A stretch of DNA of 64,000 bases from positions 1-64,000 of the forward strand of contig JAOWCC010000444.1 of assembly GCA_030867875.1 (NCBI GenBank), read 5' to 3'. Position numbers and translations under genes: made by a program. Of the stretch, positions 49,945 through 60,702 are shown piece by piece (positions within the stretch are counted from its first letter, which is position 1; each line of letters begins with the position of its first letter). The notes below the pieces were generated by a model that was not told the origin of the DNA, did not search any database, and saw only the letters and a list, made by a program, of their open reading frames with translations. Origin of the DNA: Actinernus sp. WN-2022 (lineage: Eukaryota; Cnidaria; Anthozoa; Actiniaria; Actinernidae).

Positions 49945-52140
49945 CTAGCATGTTTTCACAAAAGGGGGTGTTAGGTTCCAAGGCTCCTTTTGTGAAAACA
50001 TGCTAGATCTTGTGTGCCTTTAAGCTTTAAAACCCAGTTACTCGTGTTTTTGCCGCTTTCTTGAAAGGGCAAATGGTAGTTGAAGACTTTTCAGGCCTTT
50101 CTAAACCATAATTGATCTCTAGTTATTTTATGTGGGGGGGAGGGGGGTGTGGAGGACTAGTTCAAACATTTTCGCGAATAACTCGAGCTTTTAATGGATT
50201 TCGATGTACTACACGTCAAAACAACGGCCTCTTCCAGTACTTTAAGACTGGCGTGCCAGTTTTGCCCTATTTGGAGTAGAAAACCCGAAAATGTGTTTTT
50301 TGTAACCTGACCTTAATCTCTCAAAGTTACTTGTATACCCTAAAATCTTCAAAGTGGCGCCATTTCTCGAGCTTTTAATGGATTTCGATGCACTGTACGG
50401 CAATACAACGTTCTCTTCATGTAGATTGCGTTTAATCGATGAAAGTTTCCTGTATTTTGAGTAACAATACCAGAAAATGGCCTTTTTCTAACCTAAGCAT
50501 AACCTGTAGGTCTCAAATAAAGAAATTATGGGATAGATCTCACACAAGTAAATTATGGGATAGAAAGGCCATTAAAGTCTTCAACTGTCATTTGCCGTTT
50601 CAAGAAAACGGCAAAAACACGAGTTACTGGCTTTTAAAGCTAAAGGCACACAAGATCTAGCATGTTTTCACAAAAGGGGGTTTTAGGTTCTAGGGCTCCT
50701 TTTGTGGAAACAGCGTAGATCTTGTGTGCCTTTAGCTTTAAAAGACAGTAACTCGTGTTTCTGCCGTTTTCGTGAAAGCGCAAATGACAGTTTACGACTT
50801 TTCTGGCCTTTCTTTCCAATAATTGATCTGTAGGTATTTTATGAGTGTGGTGTGGGATGGGGAGGAGTAGTTCAAAAAATTTCGCCAAAAACCAACTTTG
50901 CCTAACGTATGGCGCAACGATTTGCTTAGTGAAAGATGTACATTTTCCACTAGGTCTGAGAAAAAAGGTGCATTTTTGGGATGAAAACGTTGAAAAGTGA
51001 GTTACTGGCTTTTAAAGCCAACAAGTACGCATTAATTTACTTGTGTAACCTAAATTTCAAAGTGGCGCCATTTCTCGACCTTTTAATGGATTTCGATGCA
51101 CCCAGTACGGCAATACAACGTTCTCTTCATGTAGATTGCGTTTAATGGATGGAAGTTTCCTGTATTTTGAACAACAATACCAGAAAATGGCCTTTTTCTA
51201 ACCTAAGCATAACCTCTAGGTCTCAAATAAAGAAATTATGGGATGGAGCTAAGTCAAGTCAATTATGGGATAGAAAGGCCAGAAAAGTCTTCAACTGTCA
51301 TTTGCCTTTTCAGAAAACGGCAAAAACACGAGTCACTGGCTTTTAAAGCTTAAAGGCACACAAGATCTAGCATGTTTTCACAAAAGGGGGTGTTAGGTTC
51401 CAAGGCTCCTTTTGTGAAAACATGCTAGATCTTGTGTGCCTTTAAGCTTTAAAAGCCAGTGACTCGTGTTTTTGCCGCTTTCTTGAAAGGGCAAATGGTA
51501 GTTGAAGACTTTTCAGGCCTTTCTAAACCATAATTGATCTCTAGTTATTTTATGTGGGGGGGAGGGGGGTGTGGAGGACTAGTTCAAACATTTTCGCGAA
51601 TAACTCGAGCTTTTAAAGGATTTCGATGTACTACACGTCAAAACAACGGCCTCTTCCAGTACTTTAAGACTGGCGTGCCAGTTTTGCCCTATTTGGAGTA
51701 GAAAACCCGAAAATGTGTTTTTTGTAACCTAACCTTAATCTCTCAAAGTTACTTGTGTACCCTAAAATCTTCAAAGTGGCGCCATTTCTCGAGCTTTTAA
51801 TGGATTTCGATGCACTGTACGGCAATACAACGTTCTCTTCATGTAGATTGCGTTTAATCGATGGAAGTTTCCTGTATTTTGAGTAACAATACCAGAAAAT
51901 GGCCTTTTTCTAACCTAAGCATAACCTGTAGGTCTCAAATAAAGAAATTATGGGATAGATCTCACACAAGTAAATTATGGGATAGAAAGGCCATTAAAGT
52001 CTTCAACTGTCATTTGCCGTTTCAAGAAAACGGCAAAAACACGAGTTACTGGCTTTTAAAGCTAAAGGCACACAAGATCTAGCATGTTTTCACAAAAGGG
52101 GGTTTTAGGTTCTAGGGCTCCTTTTGTGGAAACAGCGTAG
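49945..52140. mobile_element. Composite of three tandem inverted-repeat units
   Basis: Inserted in the retrotransposon 3' UTR. The outer ends are CTAGCATGTTTTCACAAAAG and the related CTACGCTGTTTCCACAAAAG (in inverted orientation). Between them are three units of 695-697 bp (49984-50680, 50696-51390, 51406-52102), each starting CTCCTTTTGTG and ending CACAAAAGGGGG, with subterminal inverted repeats of over 150 bp. The 15-bp linkers alternate TGTTAGGTTCCAAGG and TTTTAGGTTCTAGGG. Units 1 and 3 are nearly identical at a 1422-bp offset; unit 2 is more diverged. The AT-rich flanks (ATATAT on both sides) may be a target duplication. No transposase is present. Confidence 0.8.
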
Positions 52141-52247
52141 ATATATCTATTTATATACTACATATATGTATGTTTATAATATTTATCATAACAACGGCAA
52201 CAAAATAATAATGGTCAGGTAGGCAAAAGTATATTGCTTATAATATG

Positions 52248-53762
52248 TCAGTTTTGTTGATTTAATAAATATTTTTTGTATTGATTCTTGAACTGAGTAA
52301 GGGAGAGGGCTTTTAGGTGGCTGGGAATGTTTTCCCATATTTTTGAAGCTGAATATTTAAAGGTGTGGATACCATAATTAGTTCGAACTCTAGTTCGATG
52401 GAAATTTTGTTTTGACGCATATCTGGTGTTGTATGAGTGGACCTCAGATACTGGTGTCAAGAAGCCTTGAAAAGCAGGAGGGATATTCAATTTGTTACTT
52501 AGTTTATGAATGAAACAAGATGTCTTTAAAAAGTAGATGTTTTCAAGTTGTAGTATGTCTAGCAGTTTATAGTAAGGTGATGTTTTTTCTCTAGACTGAG
52601 CAAAGAAAATGCTCCTAATACATTTATTTTGTTTTATTAAGATTTTGTTTAATTTTGTTTTGTAAGTATTACCCCAGGCTGAAATTCCATAACTAAGATA
52701 TGGATAAATTAGAGTATAGTAAAGCTGTTTAAGCATTCGTAGATTAATATAGTGTCTAAGTTTGTTAATGATACCTATGTTTTTAGATATTTTGCTAGTC
52801 ACATGTGTTATTTGGGGCTCCCAGTTGACATGTTCATCAATAAAAACACCTAAGTATTTGATGTAATTTTTACGACTTATCTTACTGATGTTAAAATTGA
52901 TAACCTTTTTCCTTGGTGATTTAACAAGCATATAATTATTTTTTTTGAAATTAATTTACAATTTATTAATATTACAGTAGTTGTATACATGGGGTAGTTC
53001 TTCATTCATGACGTTTTCAAGGTCATTTGAGTTTTTACTGGAATAAAATATGTTGGTATCATCTGCAAATATTCTGAAAGATAATTTGTTTGATACATTA
53101 GGGAAGTCATTAATATAGAGAAGGAAGAGGAGGGGACCAAGGGTTGACCCTTGAGGCACACCACATAATACTGTTTTTTTAGTTGATTCAATGTTGTCAA
53201 TTTTTACATATTGCTTTCTATCTGTTAGGTAACTTTTGAACCAATTGTTAGGGATGCCTCTTATACCATATTTATTTAGTTTAGAAAGGAGTATGTTATG
53301 ATCTACAGTATCAAATGCTTTGGAGAAGTCGAGGAAAATTCCACAGGTTATTTCTTTATTATCAATTGCTGTTTTAAGGTAATCAGTGATTTCAAGTATG
53401 GCTTGCTCAGTTGAATGATCCTTGCGAAATCCAAATTGGTATTTGTATAAAATACTATGTTTTTCTAGAAAGAACATTAGTTGATCAAATATTATTCTTT
53501 CTAGGGTTTTAGTAAAAGGTGATAGTGTGGCAATTGGCCTATAGTTATTGGGGTCTGTGATTGTATCATTTTTATAAATTGGTGTAACTCTTGAGATTTT
53601 AAATATTTCTGGTACAAATCCTTCTTCAATTGACTCATTAAAAAGATATGTAAATATTATGGATAACGGTTCCTTAATTAATTTAACTAAGTTATTTGGG
53701 ACGTCTAGAGAAGATTTTTTTGCATCAAGTGATGAGAATAGGTTAAGAACTATTTCAGGAGT
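52248..53762 (-). pseudogene. Reverse transcriptase fragment with one in-frame stop
   Basis: About 505 codons in one frame. The frame is open from the truncation point through PNNYRPIATLSP, FGFRKDHSTEQA, motif A FLDFSKAFDTVDH, motif B GVPQGSTLGPLLF and the catalytic motif C FADD. It is broken once by TAA at 52956-52958 inside the conserved CNINKL(stop)INFKK region, then continues in frame with KYLGVFIDEHVNW and the C-terminal domain to a natural stop at 52248. The apurinic endonuclease domain and any ORF1 are missing. Motif spacing is that of CR1/Jockey-clade non-LTR reverse transcriptases. A single nonsense change with all motifs intact implies a young insertion. Confidence 0.9.
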
Positions 53763-54113
53763 TGTAAGAATAAGTTTCGGTAAAGAACGCTAACAGAACG
53801 CTAAGTTAAACAATCGGCGCTCAATTCAAAACTCTTGGTGTAAGAATCAGTTTCGGTAAGAAGGCTACTGAAGAGAACGCTAAGTTAAATAATCGACGCT
53901 CAAATCAAAACTCTTGGTGTAAGAATCAGTTTCGGGAAGAACGCTAAGAGAACGCTAAGTTAAACAATCGGCGCTCAATTCAAAACTCTTGGTGTAAGAA
54001 TCAGTTTCGGGAAGAACGCTAACAGAACGCTAAGTTAAACAATCGGCGCTCAATTCAAAACTCTTGGTGAAAGAATAAGTTTCGGTAAGAACGCTAACAG
54101 AACGCTAAGTTAA
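53763..54113 (+). repeat. Right-edge satellite remnant
   Basis: About five more monomers of the same satellite in the same orientation, separated from the main array by the retrotransposon. They hold private changes (AAGGCTACTG, AATCGACGCTCAAATC), as expected for array-edge monomers that escape homogenisation. The array stops at AAGTTAAAC and non-satellite DNA follows. Confidence 0.93.
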
Positions 54114-55783
54114 ACGCTTGATTCGACTTTACTTACTTGGTTGTCCTGCTAGTGCTCGGCAAAACTTTACTTTAATTTCACACATTGATAACACCGTCTG
54201 TCTGCATGTTTATTACGACTTTCAAGAACTGTCGTCTGTGTTAAAATTGGCTTTAAAACCAGAAGTGCCGTTTAATAATAAAAACTTTCCAAGAGCCGTC
54301 CTGCTAATGCTCGGCAAAACTTTACTTTGACATCACAGACATCGATCAATACAACCAGATACAACGTGCAAAGGTATTTACGTCACAGGCTTAATTTACA
54401 TGCTTCTGACCGAGCGAAATTTGTCGCATGAATTTTGCCATGTTCCACTAAGCTTTTGCAGTTTTGGAGGGTAGGATATTCAGTTCTAACGACAGAAGCC
54501 GATGACTTAAACCTTGTTTCATAAAATAAGTGAAAACAATTTTCGTTGCATTGACACTTTAAGATGTCGGTGATAAGCAGTTTGCGATTAAACTTGATAA
54601 TATTAGCGCAGGGAGCTGTTTAGCGCTAGCGAATGGTCTATCAAAATGGCCAAGTACTCGTCGTTTTTAGCCTCAGATGGATACTCGCAAAAAACTGATA
54701 ACAAAATGTTTGCTATTTCTCGGTGCTCGCAAGGATCCCAAACCATATCTGCTTGTGCTCGCCACAAAAATGCCAACTGCTCGCCAGTGCTCGAATTCAC
54801 TATTCCTAACGTTTTCCTACGTAACTTGAAACAAGAACACAAATGTGATAAGAGCGACGCAACTTACAATAATCGATCGCGCTAAAAACACATGTTGTTG
54901 ACATTAGTACATTTTGGTGCTTTCCAATTTGAATTTCCCGCTCGGCTGATTAGGCCAGGCCTGACAGTCGTACATTTGAGGTCCACTGGGATTACGGAAG
55001 GCCGGAGGAGGCGGAGCTTAGCACTGAGTGCTCGCGATTTTCACCATTGTGTAAAGGGACATGTTTGGCTAGATCCTCATTACGGGAAAAAAGTCAAAAC
55101 CGATACAACTTGGAATGCAAAGTTCAAGTCGTTAAACTAAAAAAAAAAAAAATTGAACTTGAACTTTACGTAGACTGATTATTGACTTATACCTTTCATT
55201 TGCCGAGTGAAACTTGAAACATTTTCCAACACAGACCGAGAAAAAGCCATTCAAAACCGGTCCAAAACTTCGCTTCAGTCAAATTTTGGTCAAATTTATC
55301 CAATATTTGACTGCAAAGCGATACTACTTAGCGAGCTTCAACCTTCGTAATGCTTTTCAAAAAGCTTCGTTAGCCCTTAATCTCACATAAGTCCAGTGAA
55401 ACTTTAATACTTTCCAAATCTGAGAAACTAAAAAAGTCATAAAATGAGGGAGACCTCGCTCAAATTTGGCCCATTCTTCTGTAAATCTGATCAAAATTTT
55501 GAAATACCCGCGCGCTTGAGTGATCACTTCATATGTAAATTAGCCCTCGTTAACGAGATATGTCCATTCATTCTGCGCGATGTTTACTCCATACGGACCG
55601 ACTAAGGCCGGTAAATAATGTTTTTATTTTATTTCAATTACTTTCGGTAATGCAATCGCGCGCTCGTACAGAAGCGATACATTTGTCAGTCTTGAACGTG
55701 AGCTCTTTGCTTCACTCAAATCACTGGCAATTTTCTGCAGTTTTCCCTCTTTTTCCAAGGCTTTCAATACAAGATGTCCAATA
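54114..55783. other. Non-satellite DNA without a recognised gene
   Basis: Several short frames on both strands overlap one another and none has recognisable features. A 30-bp near-perfect direct repeat containing GCTCGGCAAAACTTTACTTT occurs at 54144-54173 and 54299-54328. A run of 14 A (55139-55152) is followed by TTGAACTTGAACTT, similar to the retrotransposon tail hexamer, and may be a retroposed 3' end. Confidence 0.5.
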
Positions 55784-56081
55784 TACCATTTTCTCAGGTA
55801 TGCGCACGCAATATTGGCCCGCCAAATCGCTTTTTGAACAATAGCCGCCAATTTTTGAACAATAGCCGATAATTTGAATAACAAAGGCTGACGCATCAGA
55901 ACGAGTCTAACAAAAGCTAACAAAACTCACGGCCCGCCAAGAAATACTTCATGTAGGCAGCTTGGATTTAGTATTGGTTGAAATAATAGGGAGGGTTATA
56001 GGAAACCACTACGTGATTGCCCACGTGAAGTATTTACCGGCCCGTCAAGCCTGTTGCGTGCGCATACTTGAGAAAATGGTC
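55784..56081 (+). mobile_element. 298-bp MITE with TA flanks, copy 1
   Basis: Terminal inverted repeats of about 28 bp (ACCATTTTCTCA-GTATGCGCACGCAA type) flanked by TA dinucleotides, as in Tc1/mariner-derived MITEs. The interior has GAACAATAGCCG twice. A second copy in opposite orientation lies at 63359-63656 with only a few differences seen. Confidence 0.85.
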
Positions 56082-56489
56082 TATTCTACGGTGCGTTTAC
56101 GTAAGAATCTCGTCAAAAACATTGATTTCGAAAAGCGTTTGGATTAGTCGGTCCAGATGAGAAAAACCGAACCAGGTCACCAGCCAATCAGAGCGCCAAA
56201 AATAATGAGTAGCCGTATTACCCACTGACGTGATTTTCTGGAATCCCCGGTTCAATACGTCTGGTAACCGATTTGTGAGCTTCTTCGGATTACGCGTGTA
56301 CATGTAGATAGAGCCAAATAACGTTTATTTCATCAATTAATGCCGTGTTTATTTGTAAACAAAGCAAGAATTCAATGGTTTTTTGTCTTCCAACGCTTTC
56401 TTCATAAGAATAGTTCGGTTAGGTAGAAGACTGGCGTCACCTTGTTCGTAAACTCGGGCTCGCAAGCAGCTCGAGTGCTAACAACAGGT
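56082..56489. other. Intergenic or intronic DNA, no gene seen
   Basis: No exon-like or RNA-like sequence recognised. It contains one CCAATCAGAG motif near 56165, a motif that recurs in repeats of this window. Confidence 0.4.
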
Positions 56490-57658
56490 TAGAAAATGGT
56501 CACACCCACTCAACATATCAATGCCCTATGTTTAGTGCCCTGAATCCTATAAGTCACTTATTACTGAGTATGAGAATTTTCCTTTGATTAAAGCCTTATT
56601 ATCACTCCTCGAAAGGGAATTTTAACGGGAATACTAATGAGTAACAGATAATACTAATGAGTGATTTTACTAAACGATTACAAATACAACTGATAGACTA
56701 ACATACGAATATTACATGTAAGTCAAATATGTATTGGGAAAGTTTCTAAATTTGTTGCAAATAAAGATACAAAAATTATTGGCAACATATTTCATTTGCT
56801 TAACAATATTTCACTGTTCAAAAAAATTAAAGAGATAAACCTGCGTTCTACAATATATCTGGCTACTGGCAGATGATATTTTCTCTTAATTCCTTCTACT
56901 CCTCTTCTCTTTTTCCATCTTTTTACTCAGAGTATGGGTAGTTGAAGTGCATCACAAGCTGATTTCACAGATGTATTGCTTAGCCTTGTAATACCGAAAT
57001 GTTGTTCTTCCCTGACCAATGACGAAACATTACAAATGGCCTTTTGCAGGAATACAATCTCGTGGTTGTACTGGGTGGCAAACAATCTTTATTCATATAT
57101 TTAAAGGCGCTTGTACGAGATCGGTAGTGTTATTAGCGAAACCTGTTGTAAATGCTATTTTGCACCTCCTATCGATTGTCAATCTCAGTTCTAAAACAGC
57201 GTTTTAAAAGTTTGTTTGCCATCCAGTAAAGCCTTTCAATAGGCCCTTTGCAGCTAACACATCATGTGGTTGTACTGGAGAGCAAAAACTATCTGACTTC
57301 ATTTATTTAAATGCATTGTACAAGATCGGTATTGCTATTAGCAAAACCTAATTGTAAATGCTATTTTCCACCTCCAATCGATTGTCGATCTTTCAAAAAC
57401 AGCGATTTTAAAGATAGCTTGCTCTCCAGCATCCATGGCAACGTCTTTCCCATGGGGATCACGAGCTCATGAAGTATTATATCAGCACGTGACTGTTATA
57501 GCTGCAAAGGCTATCCCATGGATTAATTCGCTATTGAAGTGATATATCGGCACGTGACTGTTTCCTGCAAAGGACTAAGCGAGCACACAGTTTTATTTTC
57601 GTAAACGATTATTTATGCGATTATTTAAAAATTCCTTCATGGGTGTGACCATTTTCTA
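56490..57658. mobile_element. Candidate 1.17-kb element with 19-bp perfect inverted ends
   Basis: TAGAAAATGGTCACACCCA at 56490-56508 and its exact reverse complement at 57640-57658. If the terminal TA is the target duplication, this fits a Tc1/mariner-like non-autonomous element. No transposase is visible. The interior is AT-rich and contains a diverged tandem duplication. The inverted ends are certain; that they bound one element is inference. Confidence 0.5.
57039..57440 (+). repeat. Diverged ~200-bp tandem duplication
   Basis: Copy 1 (57039-57241) and copy 2 (57242 to about 57440) share GTGGTTGTACTGG, a TATTTAAA-rich stretch, AGATCGGTA, TGTAAATGCTATTTT and ATCGATTGTC in the same order with many substitutions. 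Neither copy keeps an open frame through both halves. Confidence 0.7.
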
Positions 57659-57827
57659 AAGCCGTTGCCGGACTTTATATCCATAAAAGCTCGGTACTCT
57701 GAAACCCATAAATCACTCGTGTTTAATTCTGTCTAACCCTAACTTATTGCTGAAAATACGTGGTATATAACATAACATTTACAACAACAACACGTTCCAC
57801 GAGAGCCTTTTCTTTTCTTGTTCTCAG

Positions 57828-57950
57828 ACCTCGACGAATGCGCTCTTGGCACATCACGCTGTGACATAAACGCTTGGTGTAATAACAAACTCGGTTCGTT
57901 TGTGTGCACTTGCAAACGTGGATACGCAGGCAATGGTTCCGTTTGTGAAG
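57828..57950 (+). CDS. EGF-module exon 1 (calcium-binding type)
   Basis: 123-bp internal exon between TTCTCAG and GTAATA, phase 1 at both ends, so it is skippable in frame. It encodes one EGF module beginning DLDEC with six cysteines spaced 6, 5, 8, 1 and 10 residues apart and ending in the GYAGNG type loop. The DLDE start and C-x-N-x4-F-x-C-x-C (CNNKLGSFVCTC) match the calcium-binding and Asp/Asn hydroxylation consensus of cbEGF modules. Such tandem modules form rigid rods in secreted or membrane-bound extracellular proteins (fibrillin, nidogen, NELL and similar). The upstream exon is not in view. The exact parent gene cannot be named. Confidence 0.88.
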
Positions 57951-58196
57951 GTAATATTCTTGTCAATGAGGCTTCATTTATAATTAGTTTAAAGGGAAAC
58001 TGAATCCTAAATCAACTTTAGCTCTACGTATCAATCTATATACGAAGAGCCTTAGATTATGATTCAATTTCTTGTGATCTGCGTTAGGAAAAGGAAAATA
58101 TGAAACATTCCTCACAACCGCCGCTGTTTACAGCCGGCTTAAGTTTTCAATTTGTGACGTCAAGTACGGGGAATAATTTATGGTGTTGGTGTAATT

Positions 58197-58270
58197 AACA
58201 ATTAGACCCACAGCCCTCATGGGCCACGAGTCAATAGTCGTAGCCCATGAGGTCGAGAGGTCTAATTGTT
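58197..58270. repeat. 74-bp hairpin
   Basis: AACAATTAGACC and CCTCATGGGC on the left are mirrored by GCCCATGAGG and GGTCTAATTGTT on the right. Looks like a short MITE or a relic of one. Confidence 0.65.
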
Positions 58271-58274
58271 TTAG

Positions 58275-58443
58275 TATAAACTAACTAGTCGGATAGTAGA
58301 AAATAATAGAAAGAAACAAATTGAAGTTGAAAAAATTTTATTTCGTGAAAATGCGTGCGGTTTTTCTCTATATCACAAATAGACCTATAGTAGTGTAGCC
58401 AATCAGAATGCAGGATTTGTAATAGTCCACTAGTTGGTTTATA
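58275..58443. repeat. 169-bp inverted-repeat element
   Basis: Ends TATAAACTAACTAGTCGGA and the reverse complement TATAAACCAACTAGTGGACT. It contains AGCCAATCAGAATG. A perfect YY1-like motif AAGATGGCGGCC lies just outside at 58473-58484. Confidence 0.6.
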
Positions 58444-58867
58444 GTAATGACTTCTAATCCGCCGTACGGAAAAAGATGGCGGCCGTACATTTGACCACAA
58501 TTCCTTGCGAACCTCACACGGTCAAAATAACACGTAGAAATCATCTATTCTCTTCAATAACAGTGGATTGGTAACAGCATTTGTACTTGCTTGTTTTTAA
58601 GATTTAAAACCTCTCTACCGCGATTTTATAACGGATTTAAAGTTTTTCGCGCGCAAAGGATTTTGGGTAAAAGTACAAGTATACGTATTTTTCGGTACGG
58701 TAGACGCAAGCTAGATTTATCAGCGGATAACTGATTATTTTTCAAACTTGAAAACTTATTTTCTCTTCAAAGACATGCAACACAGAGAAATAAAATAGTA
58801 TAACGTATTTTTTTCGAATACATCTTTGTATTATTAGTCGTTGGGTTGATTCAGGGTTCAGTTTCCC

Positions 58868-59418
58868 ATATCATGCTGGTTTTCACTAGTGGCATAAGCA
58901 CAAGCAACATACGCAGACGCAGTGCTGTTTTAGTCATTTTGTTCTACTCAGCGGTTGTCGCTAGTAAAACCTAGTAATAAAGTGTTGTCAAATCATGCAA
59001 GGAGTTTAGTACTTAAAGAAGTATCTATTCCTTTACCTTACACGCCTCTACACTATCAAATATGTTATTTTTATGATTAAGTGGGTCTAAGAGGGCTACG
59101 ATCGGCGTCATTTTACGGCGTGCACAAACATCAAGATTTCAGGGAGTTTAAATAGGCGTCCAAACACTGTGAACCATCGTAGTACTCCCAAGCCAGGATG
59201 AAGTATATGGATGAATTCCTATTGATAAATTAGGATTTAGCATAGATTTTCATCAGGGAGAAAATTCCTTGTAGGAAAGGGCGAAATACCAACAATCTCG
59301 CCGCATACGCTGTACCGCGAATCGCAGTGCGGCGGTATCGCCCACCGCTTGCACCCCTCCAGCTCAAGGAACCGTATAAATAAGTCTTACTAATTGAGTT
59401 GCTGTCTATGTTGTCTAG
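58868..59418. other. Remainder of intron 1
   Basis: No coding or repeat structure recognised. A GC-richer patch at 59300-59360 shows no frame with EGF cysteines. Ends at the exon 2 acceptor. Confidence 0.5.
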
Positions 59419-59541
59419 ACATCGATGAGTGCGCTGGTGACTTAAGTGACTGTGCCATCAATGCCCACTGTATCAACTCAATTGGTTCATACAGATGCCA
59501 ATGCAATGCTGGCTTTATAGGAGACGGAATGGCTTGCAGAG
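59419..59541 (+). CDS. EGF-module exon 2 (calcium-binding type)
   Basis: 123-bp phase 1-1 exon between TGTCTAG and GTATGT. It encodes DIDEC followed by a module with the same cysteine spacing as exon 1 (6, 5, 8, 1, 10). [12 protein letters not shown] fits the hydroxylation consensus fully, so this is the most canonical calcium-binding module of the five. The preceding intron is 1468 bp and mostly repeats; the next is 324 bp. Confidence 0.9.
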
Positions 59542-59865
59542 GTATGTCAAAAGCAGCAATAACCTTATTGCCGTTGATGCCTGTTAGGAAAGAGAAAGGA
59601 GAGTGAAAACCTTCATTTTTGTCTGCCACTTGTTGTCATTTACTTCTGATAACAATGCCAAAAATCCGAAACATGCATGCTTAATCGCTTATTGTCTTCA
59701 ATCCAGAAAGTTCTTACTTTTGTAAACAAGTGATAAAATCTGCAGGCGCAAGCTAAACGATTTCAGTGGAAAGCCAATTTTATCTGCTTTATACTGCCAT
59801 GTTTTTAATTTTTAATACTATAAATTTCACATCTTTCACTTTTATCTCATCTGTTAACGTTCTAG

Positions 59866-59979
59866 CACCAGGTAGTTGTGACCCAAATTGCAGTCCAGAT
59901 GCATACTGTATCTTAGGTCATGGAGGAAGTCAGTGTATCTGTAAGGAGGGATTTCAAGGCAATGGCATAACCTGCTCAG
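59866..59979 (+). CDS. EGF-module exon 3 (non-calcium-binding)
   Basis: 114-bp phase 1-1 exon, acceptor TTCTAG and donor GTAACT. The module has six cysteines spaced 3, 5, 8, 1 and 10; it lacks the DxDE calcium ligands, and CILGHGGSQCIC lacks the N and aromatic residue of the hydroxylation site. A second in-frame acceptor six bases downstream (CACCAG, exon from 59872) would remove two residues; which is used cannot be told from sequence. A non-calcium module between calcium-binding ones usually introduces a flexible joint. Confidence 0.82.
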
Positions 59980-60046
59980 GTAACTAGGAATTCCATAGAA
60001 ACGGTTCAAACTTTTACTTTTACCATATCAGACGTATTACCACCAT

Positions 60047-60189
60047 CTTATCAACCTCGTTTTCTTGGTCCGTACCGCTATGGTCCTCGTTTTAACCCTG
60101 TTTATGGCCAGCGCGCTTCATGTTTGGCCATAAAAAGGGAAAACCTCGGTACATAATTCACAGTACGGACCACGCAGTCGGTTAATAAG
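60047..60189. repeat. Hairpin element in intron 3
   Basis: An interrupted palindrome: CTTATCAACC with GGTTAATAAG at the edges, GGTCCGTAC with GTACGGACC further in, and TTTATGGCC with GGCCATAAA at the core. MITE-like. Confidence 0.6.
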
Positions 60190-60228
60190 AGGTATGTAGT
60201 TAAATTGGCAGAATAACCACACAGAAAA

Positions 60229-60245
60229 ATAATAATAATAATAAT
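60229..60245. repeat. (AAT)n microsatellite
   Basis: Short trinucleotide run at the 3' end of the LINE fragment; marks its orientation. Confidence 0.8.
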
Positions 60246-60702
60246 GGTTTATTCGACGACGTTTCCACAAGTGGCTCTTTATCCGTTGAAATCTAGCTAT
60301 ATATTACAAGATAAAAATAATAAATTCCTACAAATTATTACTACTGTAACTACGTGAGCTATGGTAACATATGTACAATAAAAGCTAAAATGATATCTAA
60401 ATTAAACATGTAATGACTAATTGGAGAAGTGTATAATGAATAAAATCTGATATGGAACAAAAGAGATTGAAACTTAAATTTAAATGAATTAGGATGATAA
60501 TAATGAATTGAGGTTAAGCTACGTATCAAAGCGTTGTTTCAGAAAACATTTCGTAAGTGAACAAAACCTAGTTAAAAAGTTTAGATGCTCTATCCTGGAA
60601 CGTATTGGACTCCAGTGGAATAACTAGACTTATAGAAGAACTAGACCTAAGGGTACGCGGATGATTTACCTTATTAAGAGCTAACTAGCTAGGCCATACA
60701 CA

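Larger units (their letters stand above)
49588..53762 (-). mobile_element. 5'-truncated non-LTR retrotransposon (CR1/Jockey-like)
   Basis: Read on the minus strand, it enters at 53762 already inside the reverse transcriptase region, continues through the C-terminal domain and a 3' UTR, and ends in a short hexamer tail (repeats of AACTTG, 49588-49607), typical of CR1/L2/Jockey-type elements that end in simple repeats rather than poly(A). Satellite flanks both sides. About 14 bp of monomer (TTCAAAACTCTTGG) is missing across the insertion and no target duplication is seen, so integration seems to have deleted target DNA. A 2.2-kb composite at 49945-52140 interrupts its 3' UTR. Confidence 0.88.
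57994..58867. mobile_element. Candidate 874-bp inverted-repeat element in intron 1
   Basis: GGGAAACTGAATCCTAAATC at 57994 is matched at 58845-58867 in inverted orientation over 23 bp with three mismatches. No target duplication is clear. Two smaller hairpins are nested inside. No coding sequence. Confidence 0.55.

Noticed and set aside
50439..52082. Three similar short frames (about 65-73 codons) starting MxVSCIL
   Set aside because: They are the same interior region of the three tandem inverted-repeat units, drift between units, and are not recognisable proteins.
54603..54885. Overlapping open frames on both strands
   Set aside because: Mutually overlapping, no recognisable domain, no splice context; typical chance frames.
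55560..55923. Frames of 94 and 99 codons
   Set aside because: Both cross the boundary of the 298-bp MITE, on opposite strands.
59390..59629. Minus-strand 79-codon frame
   Set aside because: Antisense shadow of EGF exon 2.
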